Assembly: GCA_031259205.1 (NCBI GenBank)
Contig: JAIRLS010000185.1
Coordinates: forward strand, 1-12,556
Length of the DNA stretch: 12,556 nucleotides
Direction of reading: 5' to 3'
DNA from: Bacteroidales bacterium
GTDB taxonomy: Bacteria > Bacteroidota > Bacteroidia > Bacteroidales > UBA4181
Position 1 is the stretch's first letter, and each line of letters opens with the position of its first letter. Shown here one piece after another: positions 6,115-12,556 of the stretch. Made by a program: the position numbers and the translations under genes. Below the pieces are notes generated by a model that was not told the DNA's origin, ran no database searches, and worked only from the letters and a program-made list of their open reading frames with translations.

Positions 6115-7962
6115 GTGAATCCGTCAAAAGTTCTTCACATCAAAATCATACGCTGGGTTACGGAAAACATTCCGCACCAGCGACTGATCCTCCTGTTAAG
6201 TTTTACCATCGGGGTGCTGACAGGCTTGTCTGCCGTATTGCTAAAAACGACCGTTCATGTGCTAACGCGCTTTTTTACGGATACCATCAGGGAAACTTCC
6301 GCTAACTGGCTGTATTTTGTCTTTCCGTTTGCCGGTATATTGCTGACGGTATTGTTTGTTAATTTTTTCATAAAAGAAGATATTGTTCACGGTATTACGC
6401 GCATATTATTTGCCATTTCAAAGAAGAACAGCAGACTGTTGCCGCACAACATGTATTCGTCTATCATAGGATCCTCGTTGACGGTGGGTTTGGGAGGGTC
6501 TGTGGGACTGGAGTCGCCTATTGTGCTTACCGGTTCGGCCATCGGTTCTAACCTTGGGCAGTGGTTTCGGATGAATTATAAAACGACCACGCTGTTGATA
6601 GGATGCGGCGCGGCAGGAGCCATCGGCGGCATTTTCTCGGCTCCGGTAGCAGCGGTTGTTTTCTCCCTCGAAGTGCTGATGCTTGACTTGACAATCGGTT
6701 CCATCATTCCGCTGCTGATTTCCGCCATCACTGCAACGGCCGTATCGTGGTTGCTGATGGGGGAAGGCGTAGTTTTTTCCTTTACGGTGATGGATCCGCT
6801 CATTCTCCACAACCTGCCTTATTATGTAGTGCTTGGCCTGTTTACCGGCTTCATCTCCATTTATTTCACGAGAATTACCAAATACATCGAACGGCTAATG
6901 GGGAAACTTGGAAAAATCTATTTCCGGTGGGACAGGGAAAGAAAGAGATGGGTAAGAGAGGAGATTACAGGGAGAAAGACATTGATCATCCAGCGTTTGC
7001 TGGTGGGCAGTTTCATTGTAGGATGGCTGGTTTTCCTTTGTCCGCCGCTTTTCGGCGAAGGATATGAGGCGCTGACCATGATTTTGAGCGAACGTTCCGC
7101 CGATCTGCTGGACGGCAGTATTTTTTCACCTCTCAAAGACGAGCAGTTGTGGCTGCTGGTGTTTTTGTCGCTGGTGCTGCTGCTGAAAGTCATCGCCATG
7201 GCGGTTACCACCGGCAGCGGCGGCGTGGGCGGCATTTTTGCGCCTACACTGTTTACGGGCGGCGTATCGGGTTTTATCCTTGCCAACATCATCAATCAAA
7301 TTCCTGTTTTCTCGGTAAGCGAGAACAATTTCGTGATGGCAGGCATGGCCGGACTGATGGCCGGCGTGATGCACGCTCCGCTTACGGCCATTTTCCTGAT
7401 TACCGATATTACGGGCGGTCACGGGCTTTTTTTACCCATCGCCTTCACAGCGGCGTTCTCCTTCATCATGTCGCAGTATATTGAGCCTCATTCCATCTAT
7501 ACCAGCCGGTTGGCCGCCCGGGGCGAACTGATCACCCATGACAAGGACAAAGCCATTCTCACGCTGCTGAAAACCAACAAACTCATCGAGAAGGATTTCA
7601 TTACCATCAGCCCCTACGATACGCTGGGCGACCTGGTGAAATGCATCTCCAAATCGAAGCGCAACATCTTCCCTGTAGTGGACGGCAACGGGAAATTCGT
7701 CGGCGTGGTACTGCTGGACAATATCCGCGACATCATTTTCGAACCGGAACATTACAGGACGATCAGTGTGTCGGGACTGATGACGCCCGCGCCAACACTG
7801 ATAGAAGCCGGCGAAACCATGGAAACCGTGATGAACAAGTTTGAGAAATCAGGTGCATGGAATCTGCCGGTAGTAGAAGCCGGCACATATATCGGATTCC
7901 TGTCCAAATCCAAAATTTTCTCATCCTACCGGAACCTGTTGCAGCAATTTTATGCGGAATAA
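6115..7962 (+). CDS. CLC-family chloride channel/transporter with two CBS domains
   Basis: This 615-residue inner-membrane anion channel or Cl-/H+ antiporter has a hydrophobic CLC core at residues 25-460 and tandem CBS domains at about 492-545 and 553-605, which in this family sense nucleotides. Core motifs are GGSVGLESP (127-135, gating Glu133 in the place of E. coli Glu148), GIFAPTLFTGG (373-383, the GxFxP anion site) and the region of Tyr462. In the helix after the gate FSLEVLMLD (183-191) has Val186 where E. coli ClcA has the internal proton glutamate E203; channel-type CLCs also have Val there, so passive conduction is plausible. The start is GTG at 6115: a TAA at 6112-6114 blocks extension and no ATG occurs before the first helix. 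It is transcribed in the same direction as the atp genes, 116 bases upstream of the AtpI-like ATG. Confidence 0.9.
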   Translation: MNPSKVLHIKIIRWVTENIPHQRLILLLSFTIGVLTGLSAVLLKTTVHVLTRFFTDTIRETSANWLYFVFPFAGILLTVLFVNFFIKEDIVHGITRILFAISKKNSRLLPHNMYSSIIGSSLTVGLGGSVGLESPIVLTGSAIGSNLGQWFRMNYKTTTLLIGCGAAGAIGGIFSAPVAAVVFSLEVLMLDLTIGSIIPLLISAITATAVSWLLMGEGVVFSFTVMDPLILHNLPYYVVLGLFTGFISIYFTRITKYIERLMGKLGKIYFRWDRERKRWVREEITGRKTLIIQRLLVGSFIVGWLVFLCPPLFGEGYEALTMILSERSADLLDGSIFSPLKDEQLWLLVFLSLVLLLKVIAMAVTTGSGGVGGIFAPTLFTGGVSGFILANIINQIPVFSVSENNFVMAGMAGLMAGVMHAPLTAIFLITDITGGHGLFLPIAFTAAFSFIMSQYIEPHSIYTSRLAARGELITHDKDKAILTLLKTNKLIEKDFITISPYDTLGDLVKCISKSKRNIFPVVDGNGKFVGVVLLDNIRDIIFEPEHYRTISVSGLMTPAPTLIEAGETMETVMNKFEKSGAWNLPVVEAGTYIGFLSKSKIFSSYRNLLQQFYAE

Positions 7963-8019
7963 ACCGGCGGCCACATCAGAAAACAAATTACCGCCGACGA
8001 AAAAAAAAATGTCATGCGT

Positions 8020-8050
8020 TTTGATTCTTGAATATTTTTTTGTTCTTTTG
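8020..8050 (+). promoter_or_regulatory. Candidate promoter of the AtpI-like/atpB/atpE unit
   Basis: TTTG (8020-8023), a 19-bp spacer and TTCTTTTG (8043-8050) match the Bacteroidota consensus with one mismatch (TT for TA). Transcription would begin near 8056, about 22 bases before the ATG at 8079. Spacing is ideal, which offsets the mismatch. Confidence 0.5.
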
Positions 8051-8078
8051 TCATTGAATTAGGATTTTGTCAATCGCT

Positions 8079-8462
8079 ATGGAAGAAAGTATTAAGCGCT
8101 TTTTTTTCACGTCGTTAGGTGTTTTTTTATTGATGACCGCAGTTTCATCAATACTTTTTTCACAGTTGTGGATGGATTTTCCGGGACGTGTTGCAGGTAT
8201 AGGCGTCATTTGGGTGGTTACCGTGTTTTTTCACAGCCGGTTGTTAAAAGCCGTAAAGAAAAATCCGGAAGTATTCAGCCGGTTTTACCTGATGCAAACA
8301 GGTATCAAGCTGTTGTTTTACATCATGTGCGTTGTAGGGTATTTTTTGCTTTTCAAGGCATCTGCGTTGCGGTTTGCACTGCTTTTTATGACGGCGTACT
8401 TTGTTTTTTCGGTTTTTGAAGTGATTTCGATATTAGGTTTTATAAAAAAACATTCCCAATAA
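8079..8462 (+). CDS. AtpI-like four-helix membrane protein of the ATP synthase locus
   Basis: The 127-residue protein is strongly hydrophobic, with four probable membrane helices at about 8-29, 38-53, 72-92 and 97-121 and basic loops (HSRLLKAVKKN, FIKKHSQ). I chose the ATG at 8079; a TTG four codons upstream (8067) is possible but less likely given the predicted transcription start. Bacteroidota ATP synthase operons carry a poorly conserved small membrane protein just before atpB, and this occupies that place: its TAA ends at 8462 and the atpB ATG begins at 8464, implying translational coupling. From family knowledge such AtpI/UncI-like proteins help assemble the c ring or take up Mg2+. The sequence has no diagnostic motif, so the assignment rests on position and topology. 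Confidence 0.65.
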   Translation: MEESIKRFFFTSLGVFLLMTAVSSILFSQLWMDFPGRVAGIGVIWVVTVFFHSRLLKAVKKNPEVFSRFYLMQTGIKLLFYIMCVVGYFLLFKASALRFALLFMTAYFVFSVFEVISILGFIKKHSQ

Positions 8463-8463
8463 G

Positions 8464-9546
8464 ATGGCACACTGGATAAAATATCTGTTAGCCTTCATGT
8501 TCCTGTGGAACGGCGTTGTTGTGAACGCCCGGCACGAAACGCCCGTGCATGGAGAGGAAAGCGACGAAGCCTTCCAGCCGGGCGAGTTCATCCTCGATCA
8601 CATTGGCGACGCCTACGAGTGGCATATCCTGACGGTTAACGGACGGCACGTGTCTGTTCCGTTACCTGTCATTTTGTATAGCAAACAAAGCGGATTCCAT
8701 GTCTTTATGTCGAACCGCCTGCACCATGGAGAAACCTACCGCGGATTCAGGATAGCCGCAGAAAATGAACCGTACAAGAGTAAAATTGTCGAACAGGCAA
8801 CGGACGGCTCTTTCGTTCGCCCCTTTTTGGATATTTCCATCACCAAAAACGTGTTGGCGCTCTTTGTCAGCATAGCTTTCCTTCTGTGCATATTTTTGTC
8901 GGTTGCCAAGCGCTATACCGCCGGTCCCGACCGTGCGCCCAGAGGGTTGCAGGGCTTGGTGGAACCGGTCATCCTGTTTGTTCGCGACGACATTGCACGG
9001 CCTGCCATCGGTCGTAAATACGGCCGGTTTATGCCGTTTCTGCTAACCGTCTTCTTTTTCATACTGATCAACAATCTGATGGGATTGATACCTGTTTTCC
9101 CTTTCGGGGCGAACGTCACCGGCAATATTGCCGTCACGCTGGTACTGGCGTTGCTCACCTTTATCCTCACGCTGGGCAACTCGAACCGGAATTACTGGAT
9201 ACACATATTCAATGCGCCCGGCGTTCCGTGGTGGTTGAAAATTCCGCTTCCGCTCATGCCGTTTATTGAGTTCGTAGGGATGCTTATCAAGCCGTTCGTG
9301 TTGATGGTGCGGTTGTTTGCCAACATCACCGCAGGTCACATCATTGCCATCGGCTTTTTCAGCCTGATCTTCATCTTCGGTGCAAAAAGCGCAGCGATGG
9401 GCTATGCGGTATCGGCGGTATCTGTGGCCTTTACCGTCTTCATGTCGGTGTTGGAATTGCTGGTCGCCTTCATTCAGGCGTATGTGTTCACCCTGCTTTC
9501 GGCGTTGTACTTCGGTGCGGCGGTAGAAGAGCATCACAAAGAATAA
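8464..9546 (+). CDS. atpB: F-type ATP synthase subunit a
   Basis: The integral-membrane subunit provides the proton half-channels facing the c ring. The 360 residues include a leader-like hydrophobic segment (4-20) and an extracytoplasmic domain of about 100 residues containing DAYEWHILTVNGRHV (49-63), typical of Bacteroidota AtpB and absent from E. coli. Core helices run from about 125 to 350. The essential arginine is Arg283 in FVLMVRLFANITAGH (278-292). Glu331 and Gln337 lie in the final helices, in MSVLELLVAFIQAYVFTLL (327-345). PFGANVTGNIAVTLVLA (213-229) is also typical. All key residues are present. It starts one base after the AtpI-like stop and is followed 26 bases later by atpE. Confidence 0.97.
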   Translation: MAHWIKYLLAFMFLWNGVVVNARHETPVHGEESDEAFQPGEFILDHIGDAYEWHILTVNGRHVSVPLPVILYSKQSGFHVFMSNRLHHGETYRGFRIAAENEPYKSKIVEQATDGSFVRPFLDISITKNVLALFVSIAFLLCIFLSVAKRYTAGPDRAPRGLQGLVEPVILFVRDDIARPAIGRKYGRFMPFLLTVFFFILINNLMGLIPVFPFGANVTGNIAVTLVLALLTFILTLGNSNRNYWIHIFNAPGVPWWLKIPLPLMPFIEFVGMLIKPFVLMVRLFANITAGHIIAIGFFSLIFIFGAKSAAMGYAVSAVSVAFTVFMSVLELLVAFIQAYVFTLLSALYFGAAVEEHHKE

Positions 9547-9572
9547 TTTTTTAATCACTAAATATCTATATT

Positions 9573-9830
9573 ATGTTACTTACAGTTATTTTACAGGCAG
9601 CAGCCAACGTGGCGCTGGCGAAGTTAGGCGCAGGCATCGGAGCGGGCATCGCTGCCGTTGGAGCGGGTATCGGTATCGGACGCATCGGCGGGTCGGCAAT
9701 GGAAGCCATTGCACGGCAGCCGGAGTCGGTAGGCGACATTCGTTCCAACATGATTGTAGCCGCAGCGCTTATCGAAGGAGTAGCTTTCTTTGCCATCGTG
9801 CTGTGTCTGCTGGTGCTTTTCATAAAGTAG
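9573..9830 (+). CDS. atpE: F-type ATP synthase subunit c
   Basis: The 85-residue hairpin protein forms the rotating c ring. Helix 1 is the glycine-rich stretch LGAGIGAGIAAVGAGIGIG (18-36), the polar loop is ARQPE (47-51), and helix 2 carries the ion-binding Glu68 in AALIEGVAFF (64-73). The residues around Glu68 lack the Ser/Thr typical of sodium-binding rings, which favours protons, though this is an inference. Length is normal, so the gene is not truncated. In Bacteroidota atpF, atpH, atpA and atpG normally follow; here a terminator follows 18 bases after the stop and the next gene is rnfB. Confidence 0.97.
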   Translation: MLLTVILQAAANVALAKLGAGIGAGIAAVGAGIGIGRIGGSAMEAIARQPESVGDIRSNMIVAAALIEGVAFFAIVLCLLVLFIK

Positions 9831-9848
9831 AGAAGCCGGAACCTTAAT

Positions 9849-9889
9849 ACCGGTATGATTCATGCGGTTGGCTGAACATACCGGTTTTT
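9849..9889 (+). terminator. Rho-independent terminator after atpE
   Basis: A perfect 9-bp stem, ACCGGTATG (9849-9857) with CATACCGGT (9877-9885), has a 19-base loop and runs into TTTTT. It ends the atp unit immediately after atpE, so the missing atpF and later genes are not simply a continuation of this transcript. Confidence 0.75.
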
Positions 9890-9971
9890 CAGTTTAAAAG
9901 AAGGAAAACGCCGTGAAATACGGCATATTATGATAAAAAAGCCTCGTTATTAATAATCGAAAATATACCGA

Positions 9972-10802
9972 ATGAATACCATCCTCTTTACCATTGCCAC
10001 CTTATCGCTTATCGGCATTGTGGCGGCGGTGGTCTTGTATTTTGTAGCTCAGAAGTTCAAGGTACACGAAGATCCGCGCATCGACGAAGTGGCAGAGGTC
10101 TTGCCGGGCGCTAACTGTGGCGGATGCGGTTTTGCAGGTTGCCGTAACTTTGCGGAAGCGGCTGTTAAAGCCGACGAACTCTCGACGCTGTTCTGTCCTG
10201 TAGGCGGCAACACGACCATGACGGCAGTGGCGCAGATAGTAGGCAAGACAGTTGAAGCAAAAGAATCGCCGGTGGCGGTGGTACGGTGCGGCGGCTCTTT
10301 TAAGCAACGCCCGCGTACAAGTATTTACGACGGAGCGCCGTCATGCGGCATCGTACATGCCCTCTATACAGGCGATACAAACTGCCCCTACGGATGCCTC
10401 GGTTGTGGCGATTGCGCGGCAGCCTGCTCCTTCGGCGCATTGACAATAGACGCGGAAACAGGCCTGCCTGTGGTAACCGAAAACATCTGTACGGGGTGCG
10501 GAACCTGTGTTAAAGCCTGCCCGCGAAATATCATCGAGTTGCGACGCAGGGACAAAAAATATCGCAGGATTTTCGTGTCGTGCGTTAACAGGGAAAAAGG
10601 CGGTATAGCGCGGAAATACTGCTCGTCGGCGTGTATCGGTTGCGGTAAATGCGCTAAAGTATGCAACTTTGAAGCCATCAAAGTAGAAAACAACCTGGCC
10701 TACATCAATGCCGACGCCTGCAAAATGTGCCGGAAATGCCCGCCGGAATGTCCTACCGGCTCCATTCTCGAACTGAACTTTCCCGTAAGGAAAGTCGTTT
10801 AG
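9972..10802 (+). CDS. rnfB: Rnf complex electron-transfer subunit B
   Basis: RnfB carries electrons from ferredoxin within the Rnf complex, which couples ferredoxin:NAD+ oxidoreduction to ion pumping. The 276 residues have an N-terminal membrane anchor (4-25), the conserved cluster site NCGGCGFAGC with Cys49, 52, 57 and 75, and four CxxCxxCxxxC ferredoxin motifs at 142-152, 173-183, 221-231 and 250-260. The N-terminal sequence through HEDPRIDEVAEVLPGANCGG is typical for the family. The C-terminal tail after ELNFPVRK is short; many relatives have a longer charged tail. In Bacteroidales rnfB usually follows rseC and precedes rnfCDGEA. Here neither is adjacent: a terminator lies upstream and a convergent gene overlaps its stop by four bases. 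I see no TAnnTTTG box in the 82 bases between that terminator and the ATG. Confidence 0.95.
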   Translation: MNTILFTIATLSLIGIVAAVVLYFVAQKFKVHEDPRIDEVAEVLPGANCGGCGFAGCRNFAEAAVKADELSTLFCPVGGNTTMTAVAQIVGKTVEAKESPVAVVRCGGSFKQRPRTSIYDGAPSCGIVHALYTGDTNCPYGCLGCGDCAAACSFGALTIDAETGLPVVTENICTGCGTCVKACPRNIIELRRRDKKYRRIFVSCVNREKGGIARKYCSSACIGCGKCAKVCNFEAIKVENNLAYINADACKMCRKCPPECPTGSILELNFPVRKVV

Positions 10803-11962
10803 ATGCCCATCTGGAAAGCAGCATCCAGCCATGTTTCCACATCGAGCGGATAATGCCCTTCCGTTTGAATATCGGAACGCCGGAGTCCTAACCTGACAAT
10901 GACCATGTTTTTGGCGGGTATCACAAAAATGTATTGTCCGAGAAGACCTCGGGCATAGATAATGTCGGTGTTATCGCGCTGCATCCGCCACCACTGATAG
11001 CCGTAAAAATCGACAGTTTGTCCCGTATCCCCGTCTTTAAGCCAGGTAGCCGGTTGCGTTGCTTCGTTGATAAAGGATTCCGACACAACCTGAATGCCAT
11101 TCCATTTTCCGCGATTGAGAATCAGTTGGCCGATGCGTGCAAAATCGCGGGCATTGGAGTTAAAACAGCAATAAGCTTTTTCCACCCCGTCTTGACGGTC
11201 AAGACTCCACATCGCATCGTGTTCTGCGCCGATGGGCGTCCATAATTTCTCGGAAGCGTACTCACTGAGGGATTGTCCGACGGCATTGGCCGTCACAAAG
11301 GACAACAACAGTGTTACGCCGCTTTTGTAACGGAAAAATTCCCCCGGCGGCTCTATCAACCGGAGACCCGATACCAATCCTTCGATATTTTCACCGTAGT
11401 AAGCCTTCGTAGTGATTGAAAACGGCGAGTTGTAAGCCTCGTCCCAATCCAGCCCCGAACTCATGGTAAGCAGATGCCGTATCGTGATATTTTTCCGTTT
11501 ATCGCCGGCAAAAGGCGGGTAAAAGGTGGCTGCAGGCAAATCGAAGTCGGCAATCTTTCCTTCGTCACGGGCGATACCTGCCAGCAGCGCCACGATACTC
11601 TTGGATACCGAAAAAGAATTGACCGGGGAACGTTCGTCGTAGCCGTCCCAATATTGTTCGAAAAGAAGGACGCTATCCTTCGCTATCAGATAAGCCACCG
11701 TACCGTACTTCTCGAAATCGGGCAGGTACTGTGCCGGAATACTTTGCCGATTGTACCGGTCGGAAATTTTCCATGCCTGAGGCGAGCCTGCCGCCACCGT
11801 TCTATAAGCAAAAATCCGGCTGTCGTCTATGTCCGGAGTAAGATGTATCAAGGCGTTACGCAAATACCGGTAATCCGGAAAAGAAGTCAATACCAGTAAA
11901 CCCGCAAAGACGATCAGTAAAAAAAACAGTCCCTTTCTTATTAAACCTTTTATTCGTATCAT
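10799..11962 (-). CDS. Class C beta-lactamase-related serine hydrolase
   Basis: The 387-residue protein belongs to the beta-lactamase/penicillin-binding-protein fold (PF00144 type). An N-terminal uncleaved anchor or signal (hydrophobic 10-27) places the catalytic domain in the periplasm. The nucleophile motif is SVSK (Ser118, Lys121), the second motif is around Tyr212 (RYKSG rather than YxN), and the third is RGLLGQ (338-343). RHLLTMSSGLDWDE (162-175) is a family hallmark. Substrate is unknown; relatives include esterases, D-aminopeptidases and 6-aminohexanoate hydrolases, and resistance to beta-lactams should not be assumed. The TAA stop overlaps the rnfB TAG stop on the other strand. A TAnnTTTG box lies 44 bases upstream of the ATG. 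Confidence 0.9.
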   Translation of the reverse strand: MIRIKGLIRKGLFFLLIVFAGLLVLTSFPDYRYLRNALIHLTPDIDDSRIFAYRTVAAGSPQAWKISDRYNRQSIPAQYLPDFEKYGTVAYLIAKDSVLLFEQYWDGYDERSPVNSFSVSKSIVALLAGIARDEGKIADFDLPAATFYPPFAGDKRKNITIRHLLTMSSGLDWDEAYNSPFSITTKAYYGENIEGLVSGLRLIEPPGEFFRYKSGVTLLLSFVTANAVGQSLSEYASEKLWTPIGAEHDAMWSLDRQDGVEKAYCCFNSNARDFARIGQLILNRGKWNGIQVVSESFINEATQPATWLKDGDTGQTVDFYGYQWWRMQRDNTDIIYARGLLGQYIFVIPAKNMVIVRLGLRRSDIQTEGHYPLDVETWLDAAFQMGI

Positions 11963-12005
11963 TATTTCTTTCTTTATTCATTCTTACTTTTTCCATCACC
12001 ATCGA

Positions 12006-12013
12006 CAAAGATA
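12006..12013 (-). promoter_or_regulatory. Candidate -7 box of the serine hydrolase gene
   Basis: The minus strand reads TATCTTTG, the same octamer as in the tRNA and DUF6261-like promoters, 44 bases upstream of the ATG. No TTTG is found at the ideal upstream spacing. Confidence 0.45.
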
Positions 12014-12180
12014 CAGCCTTAAATCCGCAAATCTTCTCTGCTTGCCCTGTCGCAAAGCCATAAAAGCATTCGCTTTGCAGGGGGCAAAAACCCGCATATC
12101 TTTACGCCGTCAAACGATAATAAGACCATGAAATTTCAGGGGATAAAGATAGCATAAAATTTTGAAATTACACACAAACG
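12014..12180. other. Intergenic stretch with an imperfect hairpin
   Basis: There is no gene here. An imperfect hairpin pairs GCAAAGC (12052-12058) with GCTTTGC (12072-12078), extended by a further G+C-rich stem with bulges out to 12044 and 12085. It is not followed by a T-run on either strand, so it is not a typical terminator. The stretch connects the hydrolase promoter with element copy 2. Confidence 0.3.
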
Positions 12181-12204
12181 GGTTAATTCTTTTATTGAGG
12201 CGCT

Positions 12205-12336
12205 ATGAAAAACAATTCTTCTGACCTCCACGAATACACGAATGTAGAGGCGCACGGCGTGCGCCTGAATGTAGAGACGCACGGCGTGCGCCTGAAAAGC
12301 CATCCGCTTTGGAGAATGCGGAACGTCCTGAATTGA
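12205..12336 (+). pseudogene. Frame-disrupted version of the element ORF, copy 2
   Basis: The ATG at 12205 overlaps the inner edge of the terminal repeat, as in copy 1. It reads 43 codons (VEAHGVRLN, then VETHGVRLK) to a TGA. Relative to copy 1, seven bases are missing after the palindrome, shifting the frame, and two more are missing near 12371-12377, so the ELKIDAVKG segment is present in the DNA but in another frame. Confidence 0.4.
12241..12294. repeat. Two tandem 27-bp palindromic units
   Basis: The units 12241-12267 and 12268-12294 differ at one base. Each contains a near-perfect palindrome; the first is AGGCGCACGGCGTGCGCCT (12248-12266) and the second has one A/C mismatch in the stem. 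Copy 1 of the element has a single corresponding unit with a different stem sequence. Confidence 0.85.
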
Positions 12337-12556
12337 AAATCGACGCAGTCAAAGGACTTTTAAGAGGGATGGGAAAAAGCGGGAAACAAAACACGGATGA
12401 AACAATCCACTGACCCATAGCACCTCAATAAAAGAATGAACCTGAATTTTCAATTTTCAATTCATCGCAATTTTCGCTCGCGTGAAGTATAAAAATGTGA
12501 AGTGAGGTTAATCAATGATTTTAAACCGGAGAAACAGCAGGTATAACAAAACGCCT

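Larger units (their letters stand above)
12181..12442 (+). mobile_element. MITE-like element, copy 2 (262 bp, inverted relative to copy 1)
   Basis: The terminal inverted repeats are 12181-12206 and 12417-12442 (26 bp, two mismatches). The same end variants occur at the same ends as in copy 1: GCGCTAT before the internal ATG and GTGCTAT after the stop region. The core is shared with copy 1, including an identical run of 36 bases beginning GAACGTCCTGAATTG (12321 onward). It differs by an expansion of the internal palindrome to two tandem units and by small indels. No transposase or clear target-site duplication is seen. Confidence 0.75.

Noticed and set aside
7966..8001. Inverted repeat CGGCGG/CCGCCG after the CLC gene as a terminator
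   Set aside because: The stem is only 6 bp with a long loop and is followed by A residues rather than T on the plus strand.
9907..9926. Short hairpin GCCGT/ACGGC upstream of rnfB as a riboswitch or second terminator
   Set aside because: It is only 5 bp, has no T-run and matches no known leader.
10799..11962. A beta-lactam resistance gene
   Set aside because: The second motif is not the YxN of true class C enzymes and the broad serine hydrolase family is a better fit; resistance cannot be claimed from sequence.
12515..12556. Possible start of a plus-strand gene at ATG 12515
   Set aside because: Only 14 codons are visible before the window ends, the preceding 70 bases show no promoter box, and the residues match nothing recognisable.

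Overview
The window looks like chromosomal DNA from a Bacteroidota bacterium, most likely order Bacteroidales. The evidence is the protein families (an AddB-like PD-(D/E)XK repair protein, a DUF6261-like protein, an AtpB with the long N-terminal extension, a Bacteroidota-type CLC protein and RnfB), the lack of Shine-Dalgarno sequences, and several copies of the Bacteroidota -7 promoter box TAnnTTTG. The tRNA promoter has the full TTTG-N19-TATCTTTG form. I cannot name the genus. Coding DNA from about 6.1 to 12.0 kb looks richer in G+C than the left third, judged by eye.

Layout. Positions 1-1808 (minus) hold the first two thirds of an AddB-like recombination protein that runs off the left edge. 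A terminator, a tRNA with a CAT anticodon and its promoter follow, then pckA (minus, ATP-type PEP carboxykinase) with its own terminator. Positions 4.0-5.8 kb are a scrambled patch: a chimeric ORF joining a Tat-exported GH116-like N-terminus to a nuclease-like C-terminus, a DUF6261-like gene, a second cut-off Tat leader, and a 23-bp repeat pair able to form alternative hairpins. A 235-bp MITE-like element (5827-6061) comes next, then a plus-strand block: a CLC chloride channel/transporter, a four-helix AtpI-like protein, atpB, atpE and rnfB. A minus-strand class C beta-lactamase-like serine hydrolase converges on rnfB with overlapping stop codons. A second, inverted copy of the element (12181-12442) lies near the right edge.

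How the genes fit together. The AtpI-like protein, AtpB and AtpE are membrane parts of an F-type ATP synthase and form a compact unit with a candidate promoter in front and a clear hairpin terminator behind. The usual downstream genes (atpF, atpH, atpA, atpG) and upstream genes (atpD, atpC) are absent from this stretch. Likewise rnfB has no rseC before it and no rnfC after it. This suggests rearrangement of two normally fixed operons.

The most unusual structure is the pair of terminal-inverted-repeat elements. They share a strongly conserved core and an internal palindrome whose sequence differs between copies while its base pairing is kept. I see no defence system, CRISPR array or secretion system.
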